From the NCBI GenBank assembly GCA_000231825.2, contig JH720345.1:62001-126000 (forward strand): a stretch of DNA of 64,000 nt, written 5' to 3'. This DNA is from Tetrahymena elliotti 4EA. Lineage: Eukaryota; Ciliophora; Oligohymenophorea; Hymenostomatida; Tetrahymenidae. Shown here piece by piece: positions 11,435 to 25,100 of the stretch. The notes under the pieces are model-generated. The model made no database searches. It was not told the origin of the DNA and saw only the letters and a list, made by a program, of their open reading frames with translations. The stretch's first letter is position 1. Each line of letters begins with the position of its first letter. A program made the translations under genes and the position numbers.

Positions 11435-12988
11435 ATGATTGGCTACTTAGTGCTTTAGCTATTTTTGATTTTCGTTTGCGTAAGCAGTGATGATTGCACC
11501 ACTATTTCAAGCTCAACTACTTGCTCATCAACAACCGGTTGTAAGTGGGTTGAAAATAATTCAAATGTGTCATGTACAAACATAGATTTTGGATGTAAAA
11601 ATTTTGATTAAAAGACATGCCTTAACAATAAATCCTGTAAGTATACACCATCTATGACTGGAGGATGCTAATTAGATAGGTCTGTTTCATGTTCGAACCA
11701 ATCTTTTATCTAATGTTCATATTTAGGTTAGAGATGTAGTTGGCAAAGCGTTTTTAAATGTGAAAATTTTTCTGATGGATTTAATTGTGATTCTAAAAAT
11801 TAGTAATAATGTGTAAATTCATCCAATTATTGTACCTCTAATTTCTAATGTTAGCCATCTAGAGACTAAACTTTATGTAGCTTCAAAAATAAAGATGATT
11901 GCTTATCATCTAACTCTTATTGCTCATATAGTATTACAACTGCTTATAGTTGTAAGGACTCAACTTCTTACTGCAAGAATTTAAGTGGTCCAGATTGCTT
12001 AGCAGATTCTAATTTTTGTAGTTTTTAGTAGGTCACTCCATCTTCTTGCACAAATAAGTCTGATACCTCTATATGTGGAAAGTTATCTTTAAGTGATTGT
12101 GCTGCAGCCTCTTAATTTTGCTACCAAATTTAAACTGCTTATAGTTGCACAAATATTGTATCTAATGCTACATGCGGTAATTTATTGGACTAAGCATCTT
12201 GTATATTGAATACAAGCTGTTCTTGGATTAACAGTATTTGCAGTGTTATTGTTGATTGTACTAGCTTAACCTAAAATTAATGTGAAAGTTCGTAGTACAC
12301 ACCTTTCTGTAAATCAAATCCATCCTAAACAGTTTGTTAAAATAAATCTGATTTTGGATGCAGTAACTATAGTAATTAGAGTTCAGTTTGCTTACAGTAT
12401 TCTAGCTATTGCTCTTATCAAGAATTTACAGGAAATTGCTCATCTAAAAATAATTGCTAAAATTTGAATTAAACTTAATGCCTCTCTGTTTCAAATAAAT
12501 GTACTTCTTAATTAGAAGTAGGTACTTGTTAGTTAAGTAATAATATAAATTGTAATATTTCAGATTAGTAAACTTGTTTATCAACATCTTATTGTGTCTA
12601 TTAGTTTTTGAGCTGTGATGATTTAACTTCAGATTTGTGCTCTGCTTTTACTATTGATTAATGTTCATCTAATAATACATTTTGCTAAGCAGCTGTTCAA
12701 GGAACTTGCACTGATAATTCCTCTTTGAATTGTCAATAATATTCCTAGTAGAACTGCTCCTAAAAATAAGGGTGTGTCTATTACAGCGATTCTTAAGAAT
12801 CATGCAGTGATTATATAAATTGTTCTAAACTCAGCTAGGAAGATTGCATCTCAAATTCAAAATACTGTTCCTAAGTTTCTATAAATGGTTATTGCACTGC
12901 CGATTAAACACAAGTTGCTCAAAAATATTCTGTTTTTTTAAAGATAAACACTTTAATGCTCTTTGTTTTTTTGTTTTTATTTTAATGA
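11435..12988 (+). CDS. Cysteine-rich surface-antigen-like protein B
   Basis: One exon of 517 residues, ATG 11435 to TGA 12986-12988. It has the same architecture as the upstream gene: N-terminal signal peptide (YLVLQLFLIFVCVSS then DDC), periodic cysteine modules throughout the mature part, and a hydrophobic C-terminal tail (LMLFVFLFLF). Shared module features such as NKSDFGC, SYC, CTD and LSQEDC at matching positions indicate a tandem duplication followed by strong divergence outside the cysteines. It is probably exported to the cell surface and lipid-anchored (inference). No catalytic motif is visible. Confidence 0.85.
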
Positions 12989-13818
12989 GAAAGCAAAGCA
13001 ATCTCTAAAATAATTTTAAATATTTTAAATTTAAAAAAATAAAAATAATATTCAACATTGAATTAAGAAGATTTATTTTTAAAAAAAGATTGAATAGAAC
13101 AAATAATAATTGAGAATAATAGTTTTATTTTTAATTTCTTAAAAGTAATTAATTTCTTTCTATAAAGAAAATAACTTATAGAAACATTTAATTTTTATAA
13201 ATTAATTTTACAACATTATTAAATCAGATTTAAAAAATAGTTTAAATCATAAACTAAATTTTATCATAATTATTGAATAATGATTTAAAATTTTTTAAGT
13301 CACTTACAAATATTTCTCACTTAAAAGTTCTAAAAAAAGCGATTTAAGTATTTTACTATTCTAAATATTTTACTCTGATACATTTAGATATAAAAATGTT
13401 TTAAATAAATTCAATAAAACTTTATTGCATCGTTATATTGTGCTCAGATTAGAGGCATTTTATCTCACATTTTCTTTAATCTATTTCAAGAATTTACAAA
13501 AAGTGCTTTTTAGTGTTCGTGTTTTAGCTTATCAGCTACTTACAAAAAATTTTTGATGGAATTAGGAAATACAAGAAAATAGGTGCTAATGTTAATTTGA
13601 AATATAAAAGAAATTACATTTTAAAAATATGTTGATGAATATACAGGCATTTTAATAAATAAATATTTTTACAACTATTAACTAATTAATTTTTGTTTTC
13701 GAATTTCTTATAAGGTTTTTAGTGAGTCTCTTTTGTTTATTAGCTAGCTTTGTGCAATAATTTTGTCATTGAAAAGAGCTTCTTAGTTTTTAATTAAAGA
13801 TAATTTTATTAATTTCTT
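12989..13818. other. Convergent intergenic region
   Basis: AT-rich 3' flank shared by the plus-strand surface-protein gene and the minus-strand PAP2-like gene. No further feature can be supported. Confidence 0.5.
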
Positions 13819-14721
13819 TCAAAGTCTATTTTCTTCTTAACTAATTCTTTTTTGTTATTATGGCTATTCTAATGGCTTTTGTTCATTTTCAACTTTGTTA
13901 TTTTATTCATTTTCTTTTTTATCTTGTTTTTTCTCATCAGAAAGTCTTGTCCAAGCATAATTGAAAATACGCTTTATATATTCATCTAAGTAAGGAGCTG
14001 CTTTGCTAAAAAGGATATAGCAGTAGTGAGCTATAAATACTCCAATTATTACATCAATAGTGTAGTGAATTCTGAAACCAATCATGACTGTAGCCATATA
14101 TAAATTTACAAGGCAGGTCAAGGCAAACATATAGTATTTTTTATTTACAAACCATTCACATGCTACTAAAGTCAAAAAACCACAGTGACCAGACCAAAAA
14201 AAATCACTTGAGCGACCATATGGAACAGTCAAAGAGGGAAATCCTGGTTCCTCCCAATAGAAACCTTCTGGGAAAGGAAAAACCACAAAATTTTAAATAA
14301 TATTTCTAAAGACATAAAAGAAGGCGGTTGCGTACATAAGTCTACCAGTATTAATTTTAACAACCCAGTATCCATACATGAACAAGAAACTTAAATCCAT
14401 ACATAAACTACTGCTGATCTAAAATCCTTTAGCCATTTCATGATCTTCATTGACCTTTTTATTCATTGAATCAAGCCAATTGTACATAACTGGGTCATGG
14501 ATGATAGCATAGTCATCATTTGGGACACCAAAAGCCTTACCCATAAATAATACTCCAATTGCACAAACGAAAATGCATACTTTGATTATATTATATCCCT
14601 TCTTGCTTAAATTGAGAATAGTTTTATTTTTAATCTTTGAAGAAATTCCTTATAAATCGGAATTTGTAGAAGAGTTACTACTCTCTCTTTCTTTTAATGG
14701 TTCTTTGTTGCCGTGCTCCAT
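13819..14721 (-). CDS. PAP2/sphingomyelin-synthase-like membrane enzyme
   Basis: A 300-residue protein from ATG 14721 to TGA 13819, without introns. Hydrophobic helices begin near residue 40 (VCIFVCAIGVLFMG). The lipid phosphatase/phosphotransferase signature is present: SSDFFWSGHCGFLTL (His about residue 179) and GFRIHYTIDVIIG (His about 219, Asp about 223), the C2 and C3 motifs that form the His-His-Asp active site. The HYTIDV form and the overall length match the PAP2_C family (sphingomyelin synthase and ceramide phosphoethanolamine synthase types) rather than soluble phosphatases. It likely moves a phospho-head-group onto ceramide or diacylglycerol in an internal or plasma membrane; donor and acceptor cannot be told from sequence. 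The C-terminus is cytosolic, K/E/Q-rich. Read in the standard code it would be cut short at a TAA. Confidence 0.88.
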
Positions 14722-16107
14722 TTATTTAATAAATTAACTTAGAACTTTATTGACTTTGATGATTTTTCTTGAATTAGGTAATGAATGAATGATCTATTAA
14801 TTATTTGATATGAAAACAATTATTAATTTTTGTGGGTAAATAATATTTATGACTCAAATTTATTACTAATTAATTTTTAGAGCTTACTACCCTCTATGTG
14901 ATGATTTTTTTAGACGTCTTTTGTAAATTATTTATCTGTTTGTCTTCAGCATTATCTATTACATACCTTTTATTAATTTCTTAGCATTTTTTAGATCACA
15001 CTTTTACTGCTGAAAGAAAATATAAATTTGTGTTCTAACAAAGTATAAAATAAAACATGGAATAACTTTGTGGGTCAATTGCTTCAATATATTTTTTGTT
15101 GCATCTTAAATATGATATAAAATTTTAAAGGTTTCTTGATGTTATCAGATATAAAATAAAAATTAATAATTCTTTCTTAGAAGAAAAATAAAAATGTAAA
15201 TACTAATAATAACAATAAGTTTGTAATTAGCATAAGTAATCTTTTTGATTTGAAATCATGTTCTAATTAATATTTTCTGACTATAAAATTATTAAATTAC
15301 TTCTAAAACAGCTAAATCAAAAAATTAATTTGCATCTAAATAACTTTTTATGAAAACTTTATGTAAAGAAAAGTAGATTAAATGATAATCAGAATGAAAA
15401 GAATGATAGGTTTATCATATTTCTACATTTCTTTGAATTATCATATTTCAATTTTCAAAGGAATACTTTAGTATTTTTAATCTACTACTAAGTTTACTAA
15501 AGTAGGTTATTTACTTCTCTTACAGCTTTATATCTAATTTGATTAATATTTATATTCAATAAACCAGTAATATGATACTTTAATTTTTTGTAAATCCCTC
15601 GAACAATTGAAGAAGATTTTTTTCTTAAAAAGAAAGAAATGATAAAATTAAATTTTGCATTTAATCACTTAATAGAAGTTTGTACGATCAAATAGAAGAA
15701 TTCCCACAAATCAATCATATTAAATAATAGCATCTTTTTTTCTTACAAACAAAATCTTTAAAAATATAACAAAAACTTACAAAATATTAATGTAAATTGT
15801 TACCAATTGAATTTTATAAACAAAATACTCAATAGATTCTTATTTTGGATGTTTTCTAAAAAATAATAGCTTGTTTTAAGCTAATAAAAAGGTGTTTTTT
15901 AAAAATTAAAATTTAGTAGTCTATTTAATAGTTCATTAAATTGAAAATGTAAATTTAACAGAATGACTTTATAAGTAGCTTCATTTATTTAATTAATTTA
16001 GTTTGGTATTGATTAAATTTATTTGCTATTTCAAGTCAAATAATTAATTTTTTATTTCCAGTTATTATCCTTCCATGTCTTATTCTTAATTTTCTCTGTT
16101 ACTATAT
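14722..16107. other. Intergenic region with one exon-like segment
   Basis: Mostly featureless AT-rich DNA between two minus-strand genes. At 14967-15009 (minus strand) a 43-nt segment is bordered by a good 3' splice site (TTTCTTTCAG) and a good 5' site (GTATGT). It could be a 5' UTR exon of the PAP2-like gene; no open frame joins it to the coding start at 14721. Nothing else could be supported. Confidence 0.35.
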
Positions 16108-19100
16108 TCATTTTATAATTAAAAAAGAAATTTCTTCAAAATTATTAAATTACTTTGGAAACCATTAAACGTCTGGTTACTACAATTAAAAACTAACATA
16201 GCTCTCAATACCAGTATATTCAGTCTTTTCCTTGTCTCCAATATAGGCTATATAATAAACATAGTGCCAAATATTATGAATATATTTACAGTGATAAGTG
16301 AACCCTTTTGTTAATTGATTTTTGTCATATGATTACCTAATCATTGAATAAATGTAAAGTTATTATGTAAATTAATATCAGTCAATTTCAATAAAGAATA
16401 AGTCTAATAATTAGATTTTTATATTACCTATCTTATCCACAAACAATACAATAATTTAGAATATCATGATTCTTTTATTCCTAATGTTCTCTTAGAGAAG
16501 CAAAAGTATCTATAATAATACCACTTAGAGTCTCAATAAGTATGAGACAGACAAAAAATGCATACATAAAATCATATATTGCTCTAAAGTTAAGTCTCCA
16601 TCCTTAATAATCACTAGTTTACCTATTCAATATTCCCACAAATCCACCATCATTTTTAAAAGTCATATCAACAATCATGCTGAAACATTACCACAGGTCA
16701 TCACATAAATTTATATTTTCTCCAGCAGTAAGTTAATCATAAATAGTAAAGTAGCCAAGAATAGCAAAAAAATATTATAGTAACAGATACACTACCATAG
16801 TATAAAATAATTATTTTCTTGGAACCCATACAGCTTTGAATACATTTCTTAGAAGAGGATTCCTAATAAAGAAATCTAACAAAAGTAGCGCAATAAAAGC
16901 AAAATTAAAAATTCCAAGAACAGCAATTATTAAAAATATCAGCCTGTATAAAAGCTATACATCGGAAACAAAAAATTTAAATTTGCAGAAATGTTTTTTG
17001 AAGAAAGAATCTTATAAGTTTTATTTCTTAATGGATTAATTTGCATCCTAAGTTATTTTATTAAATAGAAATATGAATGATTTTATAATTATGAAAAATC
17101 GTTAATTTTACTTAATCAATAAGAGGAATAAATTTGCTTGCATAAAAACTAAAGATAAGCAAATAAATTATTATTTGCATAAATTCAAATATAATTTGCA
17201 AATAAAATAGAAATCTGACATAACCTGCATGTCTATAAATATCAACAGACAAAAATGTTGGAAAGAAATAAAACTAGTGATCATCAGAAGTAGTACCTAA
17301 GAATATCAAATTCTAGAAGAAACTCTTTTATAAAAAAAGAAAAATACTTAAGAAAATTTCTTTATTAATTCAAACGAATAAAATCCTATCCTTAATAATT
17401 ATTTAAATCATAAAATAAAGCAACAATTAAGATCCGCTAAAATTTATCTTATTAAAAAATTAATAAAAGACCAACTCTATTCATTCTTAACTTTGTCAAA
17501 AGATTTTTTATCTCAAAATTAAATTTTTCTTCAGAAAATTCGATTTTTGTAGGATTTAAATTCTACTTTTGATTTGTTTTTTATGAAATTAAAAATAAAA
17601 AATATTTTTTAATTTTTTTGCTTTTTAATGAAAATTGTATGAGTAGATAACTGATTTTTAAAACAATCAAAGGTCTTTATTATTAAAAAAAGCTATTTAC
17701 TAAATAAGAAGAGAGTACTCTGAGTTTAGAAGTCTTTATATTAAGCTCATTGAAAAGTTCACCCATTATAAAACTCTTTAATTTAGTTCTTATTTTATAT
17801 TCTTACTTCATTGATGCTATAATCTTTTATGATTTTACCATTAGATCTACCTATTTAGTCCTCATACTTGTGCGATCGATGTTATCTACAAGTTACTTAA
17901 TGTCATCTTTAGTTAAGCACTCACAGTACGGTAAAATTGGGAAAAAAACTTGTTATATTCTACCATCAAAACTGATTTCCACAAATCCAGAGTGATTTAT
18001 AAAAAACACCAAACTTTAAATGAATTAAGTTGTATCTTATTTGATGTCTGATTCACTCAAAGTAATCTTATGACATTACCCTTCATTTTTATCATTAAAT
18101 AAAGAGTATGCAAAAGAATTCTTTTTATATCTTTCATTTTCTAGATTTAATATTTTCTGAATGTCATCAATTGTTTCTTCATTAAGTTCATTCAATTATC
18201 TATGAAATTCAATTTATTGTAAAGTTTGATCATATGAAGTTCCATGAGTATTATTAGGATGTGATTACAAGTATAAAAGGGAAGATTACTTATACTGAAA
18301 ATATTCTATTACTTTTCTAAAAATCAAATAAAGTTTGAATCCACTCTCAATAATCAAGCATGTATTTGCCATAAAAAGATCTATTTTATTTGAAATTTAT
18401 TATTTATCTAAAAAAATATACATTTACCTTCATTCAAATAATCATATATATTTGTACTGATTTCAATATGATTAAATGCTTCAGAGTTATAACTATTTCC
18501 ATAGAGAGATTTATAATTTTTGTAAATTGCTATAATCTTATCAGTGATCACTGAAATTGGCATTACTTTCAGTAATTTTTACATATTTCTGTGGTCTGTA
18601 TTACCTTCTAGAATACTTTCTATTGTGATTAAGCACTTGTATTGTAATCTGCTCACCATCCAATCTTCTTAATATTTTCCATTTGCCTATAAAGCTAGTT
18701 TCATGTGGTTTGAAAATTTTGGGCTTATCTTCTCCAAATCTTTGCATAAAATTTTAAAATTAATAAATAAGTAAAATAAATCAAAGTTTACATGAAATCA
18801 CATGGTTATCAGATTAATTCAGCCTAACACATGCTAAATTCTTAGATTAATTTAAGGAGTTTTCTTAACTTTGGTTTTATTAGTTCACAAACACATTTTT
18901 TAATTAAATATTTTAAATTTTATCCTTCTAAATCTCATGATTTTTTATCTATTCATTAAAAAAATGATGAGAAACATAATTTTTTTTAGGTTTAATTTTA
19001 CTTTAAGTAACTTTGTTGCAATCTCTAAAAACCTGCCTTCACATAAAGCTATTTAATTTTCCTTACAAGGACCCTATTAATTTTATTAAAATTAATTTTT

Positions 19101-22100
19101 TAACTAAAATTGATGTTTTTAAATTACTTGTATAAATTCTGTGAGTGTATCAAAGCATTAAACTAGCTTGTCATAGTTATTTTAATTAATATTTTCTACT
19201 AATGTTTCTACAAGCTAAACAATAATATTGATTAAATCATAGCTAGTACGAGATCCTGATTAAGTGTGCATATAATTTTAAAGATTTTAATTATGATTTT
19301 CAGTAAGGAGTTATAAAAATCTTAAAATTCTTGTTGTTTAATTGAAATTCTTATTTTTATAGCAGTACTTAATTTTTTTGTTGGCAAATTTGATTCTCTC
19401 ATTCAATGATATCTCTCTTCTTATATTTGAAATTTCTTAACTTAAATGACTGTAAATCTTATAGAAGAAATTCTCACTCTCTGAATTTTTAAGGAAGTAC
19501 TCATAGAAACCATCTTAAATTTTCTATATTTTTTTAGCAGATATTTTAAAAATTATTTAAGATTAATTAAAAATTAATTATAATTACTTGATTTCCACCA
19601 TCTAAAAGTTCAATAGCTAGATTTATTAATGCTATAAATATTTAAGGATGCGTTTGCTCATTACACAATATGCTTATTAATGTATTTAGATTTTCCTGTT
19701 CCTAAAACTGATTTTGAATTAAAGATTATTCCTCTTTATTTTTTTCTCCCTTAGACCTAATTAAACAAGAAATAAAATCAATAAACTTCTTTATTAAAAA
19801 TGTTAAATTTATTTATTTGTAAAAATATTCAAAAAAAGACCATTTTTATATTTACCTTGATTTAATAATATCAATCAGCAATTAAATCAGGGTTATGACT
19901 ATTCTTCTGCTTTAAGGTATTTCATCTTTAAGAAAATTAGAGTTATCAAAGTATTTATCTAAAGTGGCTTTGATAAAATACATAAATTTTCTGACTAGGA
20001 TATCTAAATGGTTGAATGAAATTTTTTGAAGCTTTTAATTTTCGTTTTGGTTTAGTTAATTTTCAGAAAAGCTCAAAAAAGCTTAAGTTAATTTATCTAT
20101 TTCTGGCTCTATAAATTGCTACTTAATTTTTTCATTGATCAACAGATTTACACAAATACTTCTCCAATTTTTTTCTACATCATCATTAAATTTTAAGGAT
20201 CTTTGATCTATAATATCTTAAATTGGAAGATCAATAATAAGTTCGATATTTTAATCATTATTTGAAGTGTATTCAGGATCAAATTGATTATTTTTTAAAC
20301 TATCTTGCTTAGTCCTTTCCATTATTTTTTTTTCTATTTTCGAAGAAGACTGATTACTGATCAGATTAATTGATGTTTATCTAGTAAATTCTTTTATTTA
20401 GTTGAATTGATGCAAATTTAATTCTATTAAAGTACTTTCATTTATAAATGTTGTAAAAAAATGCAAAAAGGTAGCTACAAATTCTGCAATTACTTGCATC
20501 TCTAAATCTTTTTGAAATGCTCCAGAAACAACTTTATTTACTCCTTAAATATAACTAGCATTAAAGTTGTATTTATTCTTCTAAATAAAACTTATAAGAG
20601 GTAGGACTACACCAAAAATATAACTAAAGTAATTAGAATCAAAATCAGACTCTATATTAAAATATTAATCACATAGAATCTTAGCTTAAATCTCATCATC
20701 CATCATCTTACCATCAAAATGATAAATCTATTTAATAGAAGGATTAGATTTAACATCTGAGACATTCTAGAATGTAATCTCTCTGTCTCTAATCTAAAAT
20801 TAATAAGGTTAAAGAGAATTTGCATTTAACTGCTATTGCTATTGAGAAGAGTTGATTTCTTTTTACTTTGTTAAATCAATGCTTTTATCTTACTCAAACT
20901 TTCCCTTTTAGTAATTTAAATTGAGTCTGTAAGCTAAACATGTTCTTTTGTTTTATTTAAAATGATCTATATCTGCTTGGGTAATATTTTTAAGCTTTTA
21001 GGTTTCTATTTTTATAAAATTAATAACCAAGTCATCATTTCTTATTTCTTAGTATGTTTTATCTTACTTTAACCATACTTAGTAAGCTAATTTTAATAAA
21101 GTTTATTTTAATATTGTATTTAAAATATATTTATGTGTTGATCTAAAACGACAATTAAGGGAGAAAATATCTTTTCTATTTAGTAACTCCATAATGTATT
21201 TCATACACAGAGCTTTAGACATAATAATCTACAATATTTAGTGTTTTTCATTTAAGTGTTCAAATAGCTATCCCATTAAGTTTAGAATTTTTATCTAATA
21301 TGCAACAGGTACATCCCTTACTGACTAACTGTGCTTCGTGTCAAATATAAACTGTGTTTTAAATTTAATTTTCTAATTATTTTCTTATGAATTTCCAAAA
21401 AATTCAGTTTTTTGTATATTTTCTGAAAAAAGTTAGCCTCCTTGTTTTATATCTTAATCTTTATTGATATTATCCATTTTTTTATTTATCAAATTTGATT
21501 CATATTAATTATCATCTTTTACTTCTTCTCTACTCAATTCATCATCACTCCCACTCGAATGGCTTTAGTCACTTTAGATTAATTTTTATACCACTTTAGA
21601 TGCAATTTATTTACCATCTTACTTATTTGATTCATAAATACTCTCATTTAAATTTTTTATTCCTTCAAAGTCTGAAAATAGATTTTTGAAATCAATATTT
21701 TCTAAATTTGATGTAACTTTACTTTCTGGACTTTTGTTATTATTTTAATTGACCTCGTTATTGAATGCTGTGCTTTTAATTTCTTTTGAATAGAAAGAAT
21801 TATCTTTAAACTAAGGAGATTTGTTGTTTGAATCTTCTGGAGTATTGAAACCTTTATTTTCTGCAAGATTCTCAATAATTGAAGGAAGGGGAGTTTATAA
21901 AAGGTGAGCTGTCTTCATATCTTAGTTTTCTCGAATTTATTTGTTTGGAGAGTAAACCTCAACCAAGAAGAGTAAATTTTTAACATCATAAGAATACTTT
22001 TCTATGATTGAATTTAGAAATTTTTCAAAATTTTATTTGACTGGCTTGCATCTATAAAACAAAATAATTTCAAAGAATTCCAAATAAATTGGATCATGTC

Positions 22101-25100
22101 CTCCCTTTTTTTGGTCATCAGTTATTTTACAAAGAAATTATTATATGATATCATCTCTTAAAGAGTAAATTAGCTTATGATTGTTTCTGTACAATTCACA
22201 TATAAGTGATGTTTATCCTAACTCAATGCAATCTTTTTGCTAATCTAAAAACAAATCAAGATAATTTTCTAAAATTTGTTTATTCTTAATATTGTTATTC
22301 ATAATAAAAATCTTCAAAAATTTATAGCAAGTTTCTATCATCTTTGTTAGCAAGCACTTATTTCTTTAATCTTCTGAAATTTCTTTGATTATATACTCAC
22401 TTTCTTTTATCAAATTTATTACAGTCTCATATGTTCTTAAATTTCTTAAAACAATCTGTCTGCCTAAAGATATTTCATTTATTTTTCCTCTAATTTTTTA
22501 ATTTAAAGCTCAAATTAAATATACAAAAAATAAATTTTAGTGTTTTTTACTTTAAGAAGTTGATGTTTTCTTTGTCTGGATTGTTAGAGGGATCACAAAA
22601 AGTAATAAAAGACTGTATGTTATTTATAACTCTGTGAATTACGAATTTGTATTCAAATTTTGGATCAGCTATTTTTTCAGGAGCTTTTAGCCAAATTTCT
22701 GACTGCTCACAATCAAATTTAAGTTGAGTAGATTTACTTTTAATAGAGTTAAAAGCTTGTACTTCATCTTTATTTGTTAAAATTTAAAGATGCTTAAGCT
22801 ATTTAAAAATTAAGGCACGCTAATTAAAACATTTAAACATTAATTTAAGTATTAAGAAATTCAAAGTATAATCATCTTCTTTATAGAAAAGTTAAATTAA
22901 AATATGTAAAATTGGTCTGTTGTAAAGCTAATCAAAATCTTCAAGTATTTAAAAGTTTAAATTTCCAACATTATAATTATCATTAGGTATTTCTATATTA
23001 GATGGTCTTTATCTTTTATAACTAAAGGCTGGTTTAAATAAATTCTATGGTTGCTCTTAGTTAAAAACAAAAGTGTTCTTATTATTATATTAACTGAAGG
23101 TACTTGGATTTATAGAATATTTATTTGATTATTACTGTTATTGTGATTGCTATTATGGTGGATTTTAAAATTTAGAAAAATATCTTGAATGTAAATTATT
23201 AGACAAAACAGACTCTTTTCGTTAATCTTTTTACTCTTTTTTTTGAATATTTTAATTTTTTTAGTTAACCTAAAAATTAAAAGATGTTTGCATAATTGGT
23301 GGAAGATGTTCATCTAGTTTTTCTTCAATCATCTAAGTTATTCTCTATTCATCTTCTAGGAAACATGGATACCTCTAACTAACTTCATAAATAAATTAAA
23401 CCATTTTCTCTACATAATAGTCTTCCCTTAATTCTTAGTAATATATTAGCATTCTCAGTAGGTTAACCTTTATCTGCTAAACAATATCTGGTTATTTTAA
23501 CTATATAATTCCTTGTATTCTATTGTTAAAGCTCAAATTTTTACTTCTAATAATATCATCCTCTTCTTTCTAGCTTTTTCTATTGTTTTCAACTTCTTAG
23601 ATCTTTTTATAAATAATCTTTAGAATTTTGTTTTCATGTCTTCTAAACGTTTTAACTTAAAATCCGCTTTCAATCTTATCATTTACACTCTTGTTAGATA
23701 ATTAAGCCTCAAAATTAGCTGTTGATCTATTTAATGTGTCTTTCTTAAAATTAAAAGGCTAAATAGTATTAAACATATTATTTGGTGCTTAGTTAAAGAA
23801 AAAATTTTATTCAATTTATATTGTGCTACTTTTTTCTCTTTGCTTAATAGTTTCTTTTTACATCATAGTCAATCTATTCTTTAAATACTAGATTGGATTA
23901 TCAGAATCCTCAATATCTTGAGAGTCAATATCATAAATATATTTTTCTTCAATTAGGCTACTTTAAATCAATCTAATAATATTTTCCATTAGAGTCCTAA
24001 AAGGAGATTTTATTTATCTAAAATTCTAAGTTGGCTAAGAGTTCAGCGGTCTCTTAAAAGTTTTTCCTTCAACATAAAATGATCCAGCTTTAGATGTCTT
24101 AGAGTTAGAAAGTGCATTACTCATATTAATAGAGTTTTGAATAGCTTCTTTGTATTATTCTATTTATTTCTCAAAAAAATTGAATGAGATAAGCTTTCGG
24201 ACTGTTAAAACCATATTCAAGGTCATTTCATCACAATACTATAAAGTAAGTTTTTCATTTTAAAAATAAGACTAGACATTCTTGCTTATTATTTCCAAAC
24301 TCTATTCATCTAAACTATCTTTAATCTAAAGAAAATCTTCAATAATTTCAGGTTAGTATTCTAAGCTTTCTTCTAGATATTAAGAATCTCTTAAATTGTA
24401 AGAATCTTTCATATCTGCTAATTCTATTTCTTACTTCCCTATTCAAATAAAAATTAACTAAAATGAGTAAATGATAAAAATATGGCCTAATAATGTGCTA
24501 TTAAGTAGTCATTTAGAATGGTAGGTGGTTTATTCATCGAATAAAATTCATCTTAAACTTTAAGAGTATTTTTTATTCTTAATGAAGTTGATAATTGATT
24601 TTTAGAAAGAATTTCAAAATAGTTTTTATAATTTTACTTGCAGAGGTTTCACTTTAATTTTCATAAGATTCTGTCTATTCTTTGATTAAAGGTTTATCTA
24701 GATTTATAGATCTTTCAGAACTATCTAATGGATTATGTACCTGTGGAGATTCAATTTAATTTTTATTGCTGACTTTTTTTTTCTTATATTTTGTTATTGT
24801 GTTTGTAATTTTTTCATAAATTGATTTAACATCTTCATTTTTAAAATAATTTGAAGTTGCTTTTGGAGAGTTCAAAAAGGCTTTTTGTACTTGAGGTGAT
24901 TATTCAAATACTTTTGTTAACATAGGAATTATTAATGCAGTTCTAGGCTTTGAGTTAATGTGTAAATGTAATAGGATCCTTAAAAGAGCAGCTCTAATTT
25001 TCAAATGAATGTCTAAGTTCCAAACATATTTCATTAAGACTTTATCATAAAAGTATTTAACCAAGAAATTTTTGATTGAATAATTCCTTCCATAGCAAAG

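Noticed and set aside
14880..15140. A further coding exon chain upstream of the PAP2-like gene
   Set aside because: Frames through this stretch hit TGA quickly and do not join to the ATG at 14721; only the single exon-like segment remains worth noting.
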